Shown piece after piece: positions 16,550-26,362 of a stretch of 64,000 nucleotides of DNA. A program made the position numbers and the translations under genes. Source of the stretch: Pseudomonadota bacterium (GTDB lineage: Bacteria; Desulfobacterota; Desulfobulbia; Desulfobulbales; Desulfocapsaceae); assembly GCA_018817385.1 (NCBI GenBank), contig JAHIUA010000099.1:27629-91628 (forward strand), written 5' to 3'. Numbering within the stretch: the first letter of the stretch is position 1; the number at the start of each line of letters is the position of its first letter. The notes under the pieces are model-generated. The model ran no database searches, was not told the origin of the DNA, and saw nothing but the letters and a program-made list of their open reading frames with translations.

Positions 16550-17005
16550 TTAAAATACGACAACAATGGTAATCCCTTTGTTATGTCGATTGAGATGGGG
16601 ATGGTCTGAGAGTTGAGGGAATCTACTCAAGAGCTGTTTTGTGGACCCCTGACGGCGACTAAACTCTTCCCCTGGAATGAAGCCCTTGATCTCGCCCCTG
16701 CGCCAAAGATAATCAAGTTTCTTTCTGCACTCTTTGCGGATGGCTCCGCCTTTGCCACTGGATCCGTACCCGTGAATCAGGGTTACCAGGCGCACGCGCT
16801 CCAACCGCGCTGCACAGATCTCTTGTTGTAAACGCTGTAAGGCCTGCTCAACCGTGGGCAGCCCCTGCTCTAAATTAACCGTCTTGCGGAGAAACAGCTT
16901 TGTTGCTGTACCATCCCCTTCCTCGCTGTCCTGAGTACTCCCGCAATAGGGGCAACGCAAAAGCGCGGAGGAAATTTCATTGCCGCAGATATGGCAAAGT
17001 TGCAT
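16550..17005 (-). CDS. Zinc-ribbon Smr-domain protein
   Basis: The 151-residue protein starts with a zinc ribbon, CHICGNEISSALLRCPYCG. After an acidic linker and a Glu/Arg-rich helix comes an Smr-like domain with VTLIHGYGSSGKGGAIRKE, the counterpart of the LIHGxGxG motif, and a C-terminal strand GITIVVVF. Smr domains bind or nick nucleic acids; some act in ribosome rescue or recombination. The combination with an N-terminal zinc ribbon points to RNA or DNA binding. It follows the 91-residue unassigned gene with a 9-bp gap, so the two are likely co-transcribed, downstream of the RelA/SpoT gene. Confidence 0.8.
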   Translation of the reverse strand: MQLCHICGNEISSALLRCPYCGSTQDSEEGDGTATKLFLRKTVNLEQGLPTVEQALQRLQQEICAARLERVRLVTLIHGYGSSGKGGAIRKECRKKLDYLWRRGEIKGFIPGEEFSRRQGSTKQLLSRFPQLSDHPHLNRHNKGITIVVVF

Positions 17006-17014
17006 GGATAGGTT

Positions 17015-17290
17015 TCAGGGATGAAGTTTAGAAACAGCCGCTTTCATTTCAAGAATGATCTTTTCCAATTGTAACGAGTGAAAACGCTTGATCCTTTTTA
17101 TCAGAGCCGCAAATGCTCCCTCTGCTTCGGAGTCTGGATTCTGAAACGCATCAAAACAATTGACAGCGACACCGCCTGCCATGGACCTTCCTGCCCGCTT
17201 AATGACAAAACATTTTCCCGGAAGGGCCATTTTCTCGGCCCGAGGGCTACAGTTTCTTCTGCCATATTTGCCTGCAATCTGTTCTTTCAC
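17015..17290 (-). CDS. Small protein of unknown function
   Basis: I do not recognise this 91-residue protein. A central segment, KCFVIKRAGRSMAGGVAVNC, looks structured and is followed by a helical C-terminus (FAALIKRIKRFHSLQLEKI). It has two cysteines besides one in the N-terminal part and no membrane segment. The best start is GTG 17290, which has GGAGG five bases upstream; the frame could extend to a TTG at 17308. It lies between the RelA/SpoT and Smr genes, all on the same strand. Coding is supported by frame, spacing and a sensible Shine-Dalgarno site only. Confidence 0.6.
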   Translation of the reverse strand: MKEQIAGKYGRRNCSPRAEKMALPGKCFVIKRAGRSMAGGVAVNCFDAFQNPDSEAEGAFAALIKRIKRFHSLQLEKIILEMKAAVSKLHP

Positions 17291-17400
17291 ACTCTCCTCC
17301 CAAGGCAATTATGAAGTTAAGCGTCTGATGGATTGCGACATGTATCTGCGGCAAACTTGACAAGTCGGTCCATATTTCCATGGCTTTTCACTGACTGGCC

Positions 17401-19590
17401 CTACTTTCGTCTTACGCTAATAACATGCTCCATCTGCCGAATATGCTGGATAACATTCTGCAAATGGGCCAATCCTTCCACCTCTAGTACGATATATAAC
17501 TCAGCTATATCTGCCGGAGTTGTATGGGCAGAAATTTCGACGATGTTGGCATCATCTGCGCTGATCGTCGAACTGATGGCAGCAAAGATCCCCTTTTTGT
17601 TTTCGGCACTCACCTGAATCTCGACCCGATATCCGGACTCATGAGAGCTGAACCACTCCACCTCAATCCAGCGTTGCGAATCAGTACTCAACAGGTTCGC
17701 ACATTCGGCCTTATGTACAGAAATACCACGGCCATTGGTAATAAAACCGATGATATTGTCACCGGGAACAGGATTGCAGCAACGACTGATCTTCACCATC
17801 ATATCTTCTATGCCGGCGATATGAATCCCTGAGCCACTGCCCTTTTTTCCCTGAATGGAGGACGAACCAGTAACCAACCTGAGCGTAGTATCTGTGGCTG
17901 CAATTCTACTTCCACTTTTTCCTTCAAGAAGTTCGGGAGGCTGGAGGAATCTGACCAGGTGCTGGACGGTAATAATACCGCTTCCCACCTTGACCAGCAT
18001 ATCATCGAGAGAATTACAGTGTAAATTCTTGAGAAGCAGTTTGATATGACCACTTTTGACCATTTTTTTCAGGGTGGTCTCCTGCTGTTTCAACTCCTTG
18101 TCACAGATCTCACGGCCAAGATTCAAGGCCTTCTCCCGCTCTTCTTTCCTCAGCCAGGAACGAATCCGAGATCGAGCCCTGCTGGTCTTCACCAGATTAA
18201 GCCATCCCCGGCGCGGTCTCTGTTTTGCTGAGGTAATAATCTCTACGATATCACCATTCTGAAGCTGATATTTGAGGGGAACCAGTTTCCGGTTGACCTT
18301 GGCACCCACACAATGATCCCCAACCTCCGTATGGATAGAATAAGCAAAATCGATGGGACAGCTCTTGGCTGTAAACTCTTTGACTTCCCCGCCAGGAGTA
18401 AGGGCATAGATTTCTGGAGTATAGAGCTCACTGTGCACAGACTCCAGAAATTCTCTCGGATCTTCAACCTCCTGAAGATTTTTGACCAGATTTTTGAGGT
18501 TTCTAAACAGTTTTGCATCGCCTACAGTGGCGCTCTGCCCCTCTTTATAGGCCCAATGCGCAGCGACACCCTCCTGAGCGATAAGGTCCATCTGCTCTGT
18601 GCGAATCTGAATCTCGATAAAATGGCCTCGAGGACCGATTACGGTGGTATGCATGGACTGATAGTTATTGGTCTTGGGGACCGAGATAAAATCCTTTATA
18701 CGCCCTGGAACCGGAGACCAGTTGGCATGGATAACCCCTAGCACCTCATAACATTCCTTCACCGTGTTGACAATAATACGAAAGGCGACTTTGTCATACA
18801 CCTGTTCCAGGGGAATTTTCTGAACGATCAACTTTTTAAAGATGGAATAAAGATGTTTGGGCCTGCCAATGATCCGTGTAGGTCTGACATGGTTCTCATC
18901 CAATTTCTGGTGAAAAATGGAGATCACCTCATTGACGTAATTCTGCCTATCTTCCAGAGAAATCTCCAGCTTGCTGACCAGATCAAGATATTCACCAGGG
19001 TAGAGATACTGAAAGGAGCGGTCTTCCAGCTCACGTTTCAACCAGTCAATTCCGAGCCTTGAAGCAAGAGGAGCATAGAGATCCATGGTCTCACGAGCTA
19101 TTTCCTGTTGCCGTTCCGCTGACACCATGTCCAATAGACACATATCATGAAGCCGATCAGCCAATTTGACCAGCAATACCCGTATATCACTGGCAATGGC
19201 CAGCAGCATCTTACGGACATTTTCTGCCTGAAAAACCAGTTTAGAATTGTACTGGACATTTGTAATACGGGTGCACCCATCAACGATGCGGGCAACACTG
19301 TCCCCAAACTTCTCCCGCAGATCTTCGAGGGTAACATCCCCTCTCATGATCCCGTGCAGCAATCCGGCCACTACGGTATCCAGATCCAGGTGCATCGAAG
19401 CCAGGGTTGAAGCCACCTGCAGGGTATGATCCGGATACGATATTCCGGAAAAATGTTTCTCCCCGGCATGGACCCTGACCACCAGTTTCCAGGCCTTGTC
19501 GATGGGACTGAGGTCGGTCCCGTGGAGATAATTCCGAGCCAGTATCTTCAACCCTTCCGGGTTGAGCATGTCGGACAATTCTTTATCCAT
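17401..19590 (-). CDS. RelA/SpoT homologue with degenerate hydrolase motif
   Basis: The 729-residue protein has the full Rel layout: N-terminal hydrolase-type domain, synthetase domain (about residues 230-345), TGS domain (YALTPGGEVKEFTAKS), helical linker and C-terminal ACT domain. The synthetase is well preserved (GRPKHLYSIFKK, VYDKVAFRIIV, NYQSMHTTVIGP, EIQIRTEQM) and has RIKD, the RxKD signature of bifunctional Rel proteins. The hydrolase HDxxED motif is lost: the normal LLHDtvEDT reads LLHGIMRGDVT (His79-Gly80), and LADRLHNM reads LADRLHDM. It should therefore make (p)ppGpp but probably not degrade it. It follows proS by 5 bp. Confidence 0.93.
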   Translation of the reverse strand: MDKELSDMLNPEGLKILARNYLHGTDLSPIDKAWKLVVRVHAGEKHFSGISYPDHTLQVASTLASMHLDLDTVVAGLLHGIMRGDVTLEDLREKFGDSVARIVDGCTRITNVQYNSKLVFQAENVRKMLLAIASDIRVLLVKLADRLHDMCLLDMVSAERQQEIARETMDLYAPLASRLGIDWLKRELEDRSFQYLYPGEYLDLVSKLEISLEDRQNYVNEVISIFHQKLDENHVRPTRIIGRPKHLYSIFKKLIVQKIPLEQVYDKVAFRIIVNTVKECYEVLGVIHANWSPVPGRIKDFISVPKTNNYQSMHTTVIGPRGHFIEIQIRTEQMDLIAQEGVAAHWAYKEGQSATVGDAKLFRNLKNLVKNLQEVEDPREFLESVHSELYTPEIYALTPGGEVKEFTAKSCPIDFAYSIHTEVGDHCVGAKVNRKLVPLKYQLQNGDIVEIITSAKQRPRRGWLNLVKTSRARSRIRSWLRKEEREKALNLGREICDKELKQQETTLKKMVKSGHIKLLLKNLHCNSLDDMLVKVGSGIITVQHLVRFLQPPELLEGKSGSRIAATDTTLRLVTGSSSIQGKKGSGSGIHIAGIEDMMVKISRCCNPVPGDNIIGFITNGRGISVHKAECANLLSTDSQRWIEVEWFSSHESGYRVEIQVSAENKKGIFAAISSTISADDANIVEISAHTTPADIAELYIVLEVEGLAHLQNVIQHIRQMEHVISVRRK

Positions 19591-19595
19591 CGTAA

Positions 19596-21308
19596 TTATA
19601 CATTACTCTTTGATGCATCAATAATCTCAAGAACTCGGGCAGACACCTGCTCAGGTGTCAATTCTTCACTGCTTCCGTCTCTGCGTTGACGCAGTTCCAC
19701 CACTCCATCCTTGGTCAGTCGTTGGCCGACCATAACGCGCAGAGGAATACCGAGGAGGTCAGCATCTTTGAATTTGGAACCGGGCCGTTCATCTCTGTCG
19801 TCAAGGAGGATTTCCACCCCTTTTTGCACCAGCTCCTGATAGAGTGACTCTGCCACCGCCGTAACCTCTTCGTCATTAATCCCCAAATTGAGAAGAATGA
19901 CCTGGACAGGGGCGAGAGGCATGGGGAAAATCATACCGTTCGCATCATGGTTCTGTTCAATGGCTGCTGCTACAATACGGCTGACGCCGATGCCATAACA
20001 CCCCATGACTATCGGTTTTTCCTGACCATCACTGTCCTGAAAGAGCGCGCCCATGGCCTGGGAATAACCGGTACCCAATTTGAAGATATGTCCGACTTCA
20101 ATCCCCTCCTTGAGTCCGAGCTCTGCACCACAGTGCGGACAGGGATCCTCCTTTGTAATCTGGCGAAGATCCGCCACCGCAAATGCTTCAAAATCCCGCC
20201 CGGGATTGACATTTTTCAGATGATAATTTTTTTCATTGGCGCCGATGACAAAATTTCTCATCCCGGCCACCTCCTGATCAACAAGCAACTTGATCTTTAT
20301 GTTCACCGGCCCAAGATACCCTGTGGGGACCCCGGTGGCCTCATAAACCTGCTTATCATCAGCCATCTCTACCTCAACGGCCCCCAGGAGATTCTTCAAT
20401 TTCACCTCCTGGACTTCCCGATCCCCCCGCACCAGCACCGCCACCGGATTACCATCTGCCAGATAAACCATGGTCTTCACCAAACCACTGGCTTCTATTC
20501 CCATAAATTCACAGACGGCGGCCACTTTGCGTATGCCAGGTGTTTCCACCTTTTCCATCTCCAGCATAGGGCTCTCATCCGCATCCAGAGGGGCAATTGC
20601 CGCCTTTTCAATATTGGCAGCATAGTCGCAGCTACTGCAGATGACCAGGGTATCTTCCCCGGTATCGGCAAGGACCATAAACTCATGGGAAAAATTGCCG
20701 CCTATGGTGCCGGTATCGGCATCCACAGCCCGGAACTGAAGACCACAGCGGGTAAAGATACGCTGATAGGTATCATACATTCGCTGATAGGCGATTCCTG
20801 CCTGGGTATCATCCACGTCAAAGGAATAAGCATCCTTCATGATGAACTCACGTCCCCGCATCAGGCCGAACCTGGGCCTGATCTCATCCCGGAATTTGGT
20901 CTGGATTTGGTAGAGGTTCTGCGGCATATTGCGATAGGAACGGATCTCCCTGCGGGCAAGATCCGTAATCACCTCTTCGTGGGTCGGTCCCAGACAGGAC
21001 TCACGCTCATGACGATCACGAAACCTGAGCAGCTCGGGACCATATTTTTCGTAACGCCCTGTTTCACGCCAGAGATCTGCAGGTTGGACCATGGGCATAA
21101 GTAATTCCTGAGCCCCTGCCCGGTTCATCTCTTCACGGACAATCTGTTCTACTTTACGAACAGCGGCCAACCCCAGGGGCAGATAGGTATACACCCCTGC
21201 GCTGAGTTTCCTGATAAAACCGGCTCGTAAGAGGAGACGATGACTGATGACCTCTGCCTCTGCAGGGGTCTCTTTGAGTGTGGGAATAAGTGATTGTGAA
21301 TATCGCAT
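19596..21308 (-). CDS. proS: Prolyl-tRNA synthetase (bacterial type)
   Basis: The 570-residue enzyme is a class II synthetase of the bacterial form. Motif 1 lies near LPLGLAAVRKVEQIVREEMNRAGAQE, motif 2 in YQIQTKFRDEIRPRFGLMRGREFIMKDAYSF (TKFRDE and RxRFGLxRxREF), and motif 3 in GCYGIGVSRIVAAAIEQ. A YbaK-like editing domain that clears Ala-tRNA(Pro) is inserted at about residues 230-390, and an anticodon-binding domain ends the protein. It lies 40 bp after ispG and 5 bp before the rel gene. Confidence 0.97.
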   Translation of the reverse strand: MRYSQSLIPTLKETPAEAEVISHRLLLRAGFIRKLSAGVYTYLPLGLAAVRKVEQIVREEMNRAGAQELLMPMVQPADLWRETGRYEKYGPELLRFRDRHERESCLGPTHEEVITDLARREIRSYRNMPQNLYQIQTKFRDEIRPRFGLMRGREFIMKDAYSFDVDDTQAGIAYQRMYDTYQRIFTRCGLQFRAVDADTGTIGGNFSHEFMVLADTGEDTLVICSSCDYAANIEKAAIAPLDADESPMLEMEKVETPGIRKVAAVCEFMGIEASGLVKTMVYLADGNPVAVLVRGDREVQEVKLKNLLGAVEVEMADDKQVYEATGVPTGYLGPVNIKIKLLVDQEVAGMRNFVIGANEKNYHLKNVNPGRDFEAFAVADLRQITKEDPCPHCGAELGLKEGIEVGHIFKLGTGYSQAMGALFQDSDGQEKPIVMGCYGIGVSRIVAAAIEQNHDANGMIFPMPLAPVQVILLNLGINDEEVTAVAESLYQELVQKGVEILLDDRDERPGSKFKDADLLGIPLRVMVGQRLTKDGVVELRQRRDGSSEELTPEQVSARVLEIIDASKSNV

Positions 21309-21347
21309 TTTTTCTACTGTAGTCTATTGATAACGAAGCGAAATGAA

Positions 21348-22427
21348 TCAAATCGATTCTTCACTCTCCATTTTTTTTAACTCTGCAAGAAAGGTCTCCA
21401 ACAGGTCAACCTCTTTCACCTTTTTATACAACTCGCCCTTCTTAAAAATAATACCTACCCCGTTGCCGCCGGCGATCCCGATATCTGCCTCCCGGGCTTC
21501 ACCAGGTCCATTCACTACACAGCCCATGACGGCAATCTTTAACGGTTTTTTCATGGTCTGGACATAGCGTTCCACCTCTTCGGCAATGGAGAAGAGATCT
21601 ATCTGAGTCCTGCCGCAGGTGGGACAGGAAATCAATTCCGGACCCCGTTCACGGATCTTCAGGGAACGGAGGAGTTCAAAGCCGACTCGGATCTCTTCCA
21701 CAGGATCACGGGTAAGCGAGATACGGAAGGTATCTCCTATTCCTTGATAAAGGAGAATCCCCAGGGCCACACTTGACTTGACTGTTCCGGCAATCAAGCC
21801 CCCGGCCTCGGTCACTCCTAAGTGGAGAGGATAATCTGTCAGCTTGGATAACTGCTGATAACCGCTGATAGTCGTCAGGGTGTCGGACGATTTGATAGAG
21901 ATTTTTATCTCTTCAAAGCCGTACTCCTCCAGGAGACGAACGTTTCTCAAGGCGCTTTCGATAAGGGCGGTAGGATTTTCCGCGCTGGGATAACCGTGTT
22001 TTTGCAACAGGTCCTTTTCAATGGAACCGCTGTTCACCCCGACCCGGATGGGGACCTTATGGGACTTGGCAGCTGCCACCACCCGAGCCAATTTTTCGGG
22101 CCCACCAAGATTCCCCGGATTAATGCGGATCCCCTGAGCCCCGTTTTCCATGGCTGCCACGGCCAGACGATAATCAAAGTGGATGTCAGCTATAAGAGGG
22201 ATAAGGATCTGTTCCCGAATCTGGCGAAGGGCAACAGCTGCTTCCGTATCGAGAACTGCCACCCTGATTATTTCACAGCCGACATCCTGCAATCGTTGTA
22301 TCTGGGCCACAGTTGCTGCCACATCTCTGGTATCGGTATTGGTCATGGATTGAACAGCAATAGGACTCCCTCCGCCCACGGCCACGCTCCCCACATGGAT
22401 TTTCCGGCTCTGTCTTCGAAGTATCAT
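21348..22427 (-). CDS. ispG: 4-hydroxy-3-methylbut-2-enyl diphosphate synthase
   Basis: The 359-residue enzyme catalyses the penultimate step of the MEP pathway, converting MEcPP to HMBPP with a 4Fe-4S cluster. The N-terminal TIM-barrel part shows SMTNTDTRD and ADIHFDYRLA, and the C-terminal part has the cluster ligands in SCPTCGR and MGCVVNGPGEA. The start overlaps the tsaB stop as ATGA (22424-22427). With dxr upstream in the same run of genes it marks the MEP route as the isoprenoid source. Confidence 0.97.
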   Translation of the reverse strand: MILRRQSRKIHVGSVAVGGGSPIAVQSMTNTDTRDVAATVAQIQRLQDVGCEIIRVAVLDTEAAVALRQIREQILIPLIADIHFDYRLAVAAMENGAQGIRINPGNLGGPEKLARVVAAAKSHKVPIRVGVNSGSIEKDLLQKHGYPSAENPTALIESALRNVRLLEEYGFEEIKISIKSSDTLTTISGYQQLSKLTDYPLHLGVTEAGGLIAGTVKSSVALGILLYQGIGDTFRISLTRDPVEEIRVGFELLRSLKIRERGPELISCPTCGRTQIDLFSIAEEVERYVQTMKKPLKIAVMGCVVNGPGEAREADIGIAGGNGVGIIFKKGELYKKVKEVDLLETFLAELKKMESEESI

Positions 22428-23149
22428 TTGCCTTGTTCCTTTTTGACTACCAAGCTGAGTTCTGCATCCGAAGCCCTGACATAGAGGGGGGCTGCGGAAT
22501 CGAGATCCATGATCTCACCCTGTAACAGCTGTTCACAGCACAAAAAGCCGATACAGTCGGCTGAGGGATAGTATAACGGAAATGGAGCCATGGCCAGGAG
22601 ATTTCCCAGCCGTTCTTGAAAAAATTTTCCATAGGCAAAGAGCCCGTCTCCCACCATCAGGACCGGCTCCTTGATCTCACCTGCCAACTGCTGCGGGGGA
22701 AGGGCACGAATCTCACCCTGCCTGCGCTGCACCCCTTGTTCATCTTGGCCATACCAAGCCGTATAGACCTCTCTTTTCCTGGCATCAAGGAGTGCACAGA
22801 CCGGTTTTTTGCCAGTACAGCGCAGAGCCAGGGCATCAAGGGTGGAGACTCCCAACAAGGGTTTACCGGCAGCCATGGCCAATCCCTTGACCGTGGCCAT
22901 GGCAATGCGCAGCCCGGTAAAGGAACCAGGTCCAAGTCCCACTGCCAGTCCATCAAGATCAGGCAAAGAAAGGCCACTCTCAAGCAGCAGCCAGTCAAGA
23001 GCAGAGAGTAAACGCCGAGAGTGGGTCACCTTGCTGTTCAAGGTGAGTGAAGCCAGTAGCTCACCGCTGTGGATGTCTCCAGCGGTGAGGGCCACAGACG
23101 TGCAGGAGGTCGCCGTGTCAACGGCCAGGATAAGTGGACGCTCGTTCAC
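22424..23149 (-). CDS. tsaB: tRNA t6A37 modification protein TsaB
   Basis: The 241-residue ASKHA-fold protein partners TsaD and TsaE in adding the threonylcarbamoyl group to A37 of ANN-decoding tRNAs. Family signatures are AVDTATSCTSVAL at the N-terminus, HSRRLLSALDWLL, GLAVGLGPGSFTGLRIAMATVKGLA, and DARKREVYTAWY. The frame opens at TTG 23152, but GTG 23149 overlaps the rseP stop as GTGA and is the better start. It is coupled at both ends. Confidence 0.95.
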   Translation of the reverse strand: MNERPLILAVDTATSCTSVALTAGDIHSGELLASLTLNSKVTHSRRLLSALDWLLLESGLSLPDLDGLAVGLGPGSFTGLRIAMATVKGLAMAAGKPLLGVSTLDALALRCTGKKPVCALLDARKREVYTAWYGQDEQGVQRRQGEIRALPPQQLAGEIKEPVLMVGDGLFAYGKFFQERLGNLLAMAPFPLYYPSADCIGFLCCEQLLQGEIMDLDSAAPLYVRASDAELSLVVKKEQGK

Positions 23150-24222
23150 CAACCCAATATCCTTGCAATGTCATTGTAAAAGACAAAAATCATCAATGTC
23201 CCCAGGCAGGCCATACCAATCTGCTGAGCCACGATCTGGATTTTTTCAGTCATGGGTTTCCTGCGCACCGCCTCAACACTCAAAAACATCAAATGACCAC
23301 CATCTAAAACCGGGATAGGCAGAAGATTGAGGATACCAAGATTCACACTGAGCAGTCCCATGAAATAGGCAAGGTTAATCCAGCCGGCCTGCATCTGTTT
23401 GCCAGCAATCTGGGCTATGAGTATGGGACCGCCGAGCTCTTTGACCGGAACCACCCCCTGGGCGAGCTTGACAAAACCCATCACCGTAAGCGAAATATAC
23501 ATCCAGGTCTGAGAACAGGCAGCAACAAAGGCCCCAGTCACTCCGGTCGAGGTGTAAAAAAGTTCCTCGGCCTTGACAATTCCTATCATATAGCGTTGTT
23601 CAACCTCCTCCCCAAAGACGCTCTTCACCATATCGACGCTGGGAGTCACCACAAGCTGCAATTCCTTGTCTGCCCGCTGCACCTGGAGAATCAGCTCCTT
23701 GCCATTGCTGTCCTTGACCATATTCAGGACATCCATCCACTGCAGAGTAGGCTGGCCATTGATGGAAAGAATAGTATCGCCCGCCTCTATCCCTGCTTCA
23801 GCTGCTGGGGAATCCACATTCACATGGCCAACCCGAGTAGTATCAAGACTGTCCGGCAAACCGACAAAGAAAAAAATCAGGAAAAAGAGAAAGACACTGA
23901 AGAGGAGGTTGAAAAGTGGACCGGCAAGAACAATGATAAAACGCTCCCACACCGTCTTGTGAGCAAAGGATGCCGCCTTCTCAGCAGCAGCTCCCTCCTG
24001 CTCGTCCGGATTTTCGCCAAACATTTTGACATAACCGCCCAGGGGAAAAGCACTGATGACATACTCGGTCTCTCCGATTGTCCTCCCGAACAGTTTGGGA
24101 CCAAAGCCCAGGGAAAACTTGAGAACTCTCACCTTGAAAAGCTTGGCAAAGAGAAAATGTCCCAGCTCATGAACAAAAATGAGAATGCCGAGAACAATGA
24201 TAAAGGAAACAAAGGTATTCAT
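23146..24222 (-). CDS. rseP: Site-2 protease RseP (M50 family)
   Basis: The 358-residue membrane metalloprotease has the zinc motif HELGH in the first helix, one PDZ domain (about residues 115-205, with VDSPAAEAGIEAGDTILSING), and the second metal motif NLLPIPVLDGGHL in a late helix. E. coli RseP has two PDZ domains; this shorter form has one, as is common outside Gammaproteobacteria. It cleaves anti-sigma factors and signal-peptide remnants within the membrane. It follows dxr by 176 bp. Confidence 0.95.
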   Translation of the reverse strand: MNTFVSFIIVLGILIFVHELGHFLFAKLFKVRVLKFSLGFGPKLFGRTIGETEYVISAFPLGGYVKMFGENPDEQEGAAAEKAASFAHKTVWERFIIVLAGPLFNLLFSVFLFFLIFFFVGLPDSLDTTRVGHVNVDSPAAEAGIEAGDTILSINGQPTLQWMDVLNMVKDSNGKELILQVQRADKELQLVVTPSVDMVKSVFGEEVEQRYMIGIVKAEELFYTSTGVTGAFVAACSQTWMYISLTVMGFVKLAQGVVPVKELGGPILIAQIAGKQMQAGWINLAYFMGLLSVNLGILNLLPIPVLDGGHLMFLSVEAVRRKPMTEKIQIVAQQIGMACLGTLMIFVFYNDIARILGW

Positions 24223-24398
24223 GCGAACCTCGTTGATTGAGAGCAGTTATAATTGTACATCTACAACATCTACCGGCTATATTTTTGAATCTTACTTCTA
24301 CTCATCGCTGTTTTTCCTGTACAGAACACGCCAGGCTCCCGCCAGCAGGCGACTCTTGTTATGAAACCGAGTCTCATGACGGAAAACAGTACCAGCCG

Positions 24399-25565
24399 TC
24401 AGGCTCCATTCCCGGTATTGATAACAGCGGTAGCCTCTTCCCGGGCCAAACGATCTGCTGAGAGAATATCATCAATACTCTCTTCACTGCCCTTGTGCAC
24501 CTTTTTCATTACTTTTGCCACTGTCAGAGCAATGTCAAGAAAAGAAATCCGACCCTCGAGAAAGGCGGCCACAGCCACCTCGTTGGCAGCATTCAGGACT
24601 GCCGGCAGGACGCCTCCCCCTTTAATGGCAGCAAAGGCCAGCGACAGGGCGGGAAACCGTTCATAATCCGGTTCATAAAACTCCAGGCTGGCACATTGAG
24701 CCAATTTCAGCGACTCGAGACGCAGGGGCAAGCGCCTGGGATACGACAGAGCATAGGCGATGGGAATACGCATATCAGGAATACCCAGCTGGGCCACCAC
24801 AGATCCATCTTGAAACTCGACCAGTGAATGAACAATGGACTGGGGATGCACGACAACATCGATGGAATCCACAGAGACATCAAAGAGCCATTTGGCCTCA
24901 ATGACTTCCAAACCCTTATTCATCAGAGTAGCAGAGTCGATGGAAATCTTCTGGCCCATAGTCCAGTTGGGATGGGCCAAGGCCTGGGCAGGAGTTACAC
25001 ACTGCAACTCCTGTTGACTTTTTTGCCTGAACGGACCTCCAGAGGCTGTGAGAATAATCTTGGCCAGGTCTTGATGATGGCCGGCCTCCAGGGCTTGGAA
25101 AATGGCACTGTGCTCGGAATCTACAGGCAACAGATTGATCCCCTTGCGCTGACAACTGTCCATGACCAGCTTGCCGGCCATAACCAGCGTCTCCTTGTTG
25201 GCCAGACCTATATCCTTTCCAGCCTCTATGGCGGCAAGTGTCGGCAAAAGACCGGCAGCACCGACTATGGCAGATATGGTCATGGCGGCCGAGTTCACGG
25301 CACCAACCTCCTGGGCGCCACTGCTGCCATGGAGAATACGATCCCGGTAATGCACAGGAAGTTCATGGCGAAGCTTTTCTGCATCCTCTTCCTCAGCCAC
25401 CGAGATCAATTCAGGCTTAAACTCCAACACCTGTTCCTGCAGCTTTTTTATATTTTTTCCTGCAGCAAGACCAACAACAGTATAGAGATCTGGGAAACTA
25501 CGAACGACATCCAGCACATTACAGCCTATGGAGCCTGTTGAACCTAAGAGCGAAAGCGTTTTCAT
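24399..25565 (-). CDS. dxr: 1-deoxy-D-xylulose 5-phosphate reductoisomerase
   Basis: The 388-residue enzyme makes MEP from DXP with NADPH, the first committed step of the MEP pathway. Signatures: [16 protein letters not shown] (NADPH fold), [28 protein letters not shown] (metal and substrate Asp/Glu), LTASGGPFR, and [27 protein letters not shown]. It overlaps the cdsA stop as ATGA (25562-25565). Confidence 0.97.
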   Translation of the reverse strand: MKTLSLLGSTGSIGCNVLDVVRSFPDLYTVVGLAAGKNIKKLQEQVLEFKPELISVAEEEDAEKLRHELPVHYRDRILHGSSGAQEVGAVNSAAMTISAIVGAAGLLPTLAAIEAGKDIGLANKETLVMAGKLVMDSCQRKGINLLPVDSEHSAIFQALEAGHHQDLAKIILTASGGPFRQKSQQELQCVTPAQALAHPNWTMGQKISIDSATLMNKGLEVIEAKWLFDVSVDSIDVVVHPQSIVHSLVEFQDGSVVAQLGIPDMRIPIAYALSYPRRLPLRLESLKLAQCASLEFYEPDYERFPALSLAFAAIKGGGVLPAVLNAANEVAVAAFLEGRISFLDIALTVAKVMKKVHKGSEESIDDILSADRLAREEATAVINTGNGA

Positions 25566-26359
25566 ACGGTCCCCGATGCAAGCAAAAGATAATACAGGAC
25601 CGGAGCTGCAAAAAGAAGAGAATCTCCTCGGTCCAAAATGCCGCCATGACCACCGAGCAGATCTCCAGAATCCTTTGTTCCGGTCGCTCTTTTGAGCACG
25701 GATTCAGTAAGGTCCCCACTAATTCCGACAATACCGAGAAAAAGGGCAACGGGAAGAAGAAAAGTCCAAGGTACAGACGCAAAGAGGAACATTGCCAAGA
25801 CAGCTGAGGTGACCATTCCGGCCAGCAGGCCGCCCACCGCGCCTTCTACGGTTTTTTTGGGACTGATCAAAGGACTGAGTTTGTGTTTACCAAAAGCTCT
25901 TCCGCAGTAATAGGCTCCGGAATCTGAGCCGGCGGTAATTCCGGTCAGTATGAGTAGCCAGCAGTTTCCTTGGGGAAGCTCCCGGAGGAGCAGGAGATGC
26001 GCTCCCAAAAAACCGATATAGAGAAGACCCAGACTTGCGCGACTGAAAAATCCATAGGCATCAAAGCCCTCCCCGTATTTGGCAAGAGTCCAGAAGGCCA
26101 AGAGGAGAAAGGCAAGACAAAGTCCTCCACCGATGCCGTATCGTGGCCTGAAAAAGACGATAAGAAGGGGAAGGATGGAGAGCAGAGCAAAAGAGAGGCG
26201 GAAGAAAAACGATTGTTCCGAGAAGGCCATCTTGCCATATTCATAGGCGCCGATAGCGAGGATTGGCACCAGGACCAGGACAAATATGGTCACGGACCCT
26301 TTCAAGAGCAGGAGCAGCCAACAAACGGCAAGAACAAGACCTGGAATAACCCGATTCAT
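25562..26359 (-). CDS. cdsA: Phosphatidate cytidylyltransferase
   Basis: The 265-residue multi-helix membrane enzyme makes CDP-diacylglycerol from CTP and phosphatidic acid. The conserved C-terminal signature is [35 protein letters not shown], preceded by [15 protein letters not shown] 26362 is an alternative start one codon upstream. The gene begins directly after the uppS stop and overlaps dxr. Confidence 0.96.
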   Translation of the reverse strand: MNRVIPGLVLAVCWLLLLLKGSVTIFVLVLVPILAIGAYEYGKMAFSEQSFFFRLSFALLSILPLLIVFFRPRYGIGGGLCLAFLLLAFWTLAKYGEGFDAYGFFSRASLGLLYIGFLGAHLLLLRELPQGNCWLLILTGITAGSDSGAYYCGRAFGKHKLSPLISPKKTVEGAVGGLLAGMVTSAVLAMFLFASVPWTFLLPVALFLGIVGISGDLTESVLKRATGTKDSGDLLGGHGGILDRGDSLLFAAPVLYYLLLASGTV

Positions 26360-26362
26360 CAC

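Noticed and set aside
19947..21104. 385-residue plus-strand frame opposite proS
   Set aside because: It is an antisense shadow of a certain synthetase gene, with His/Ile-rich composition and no domain.
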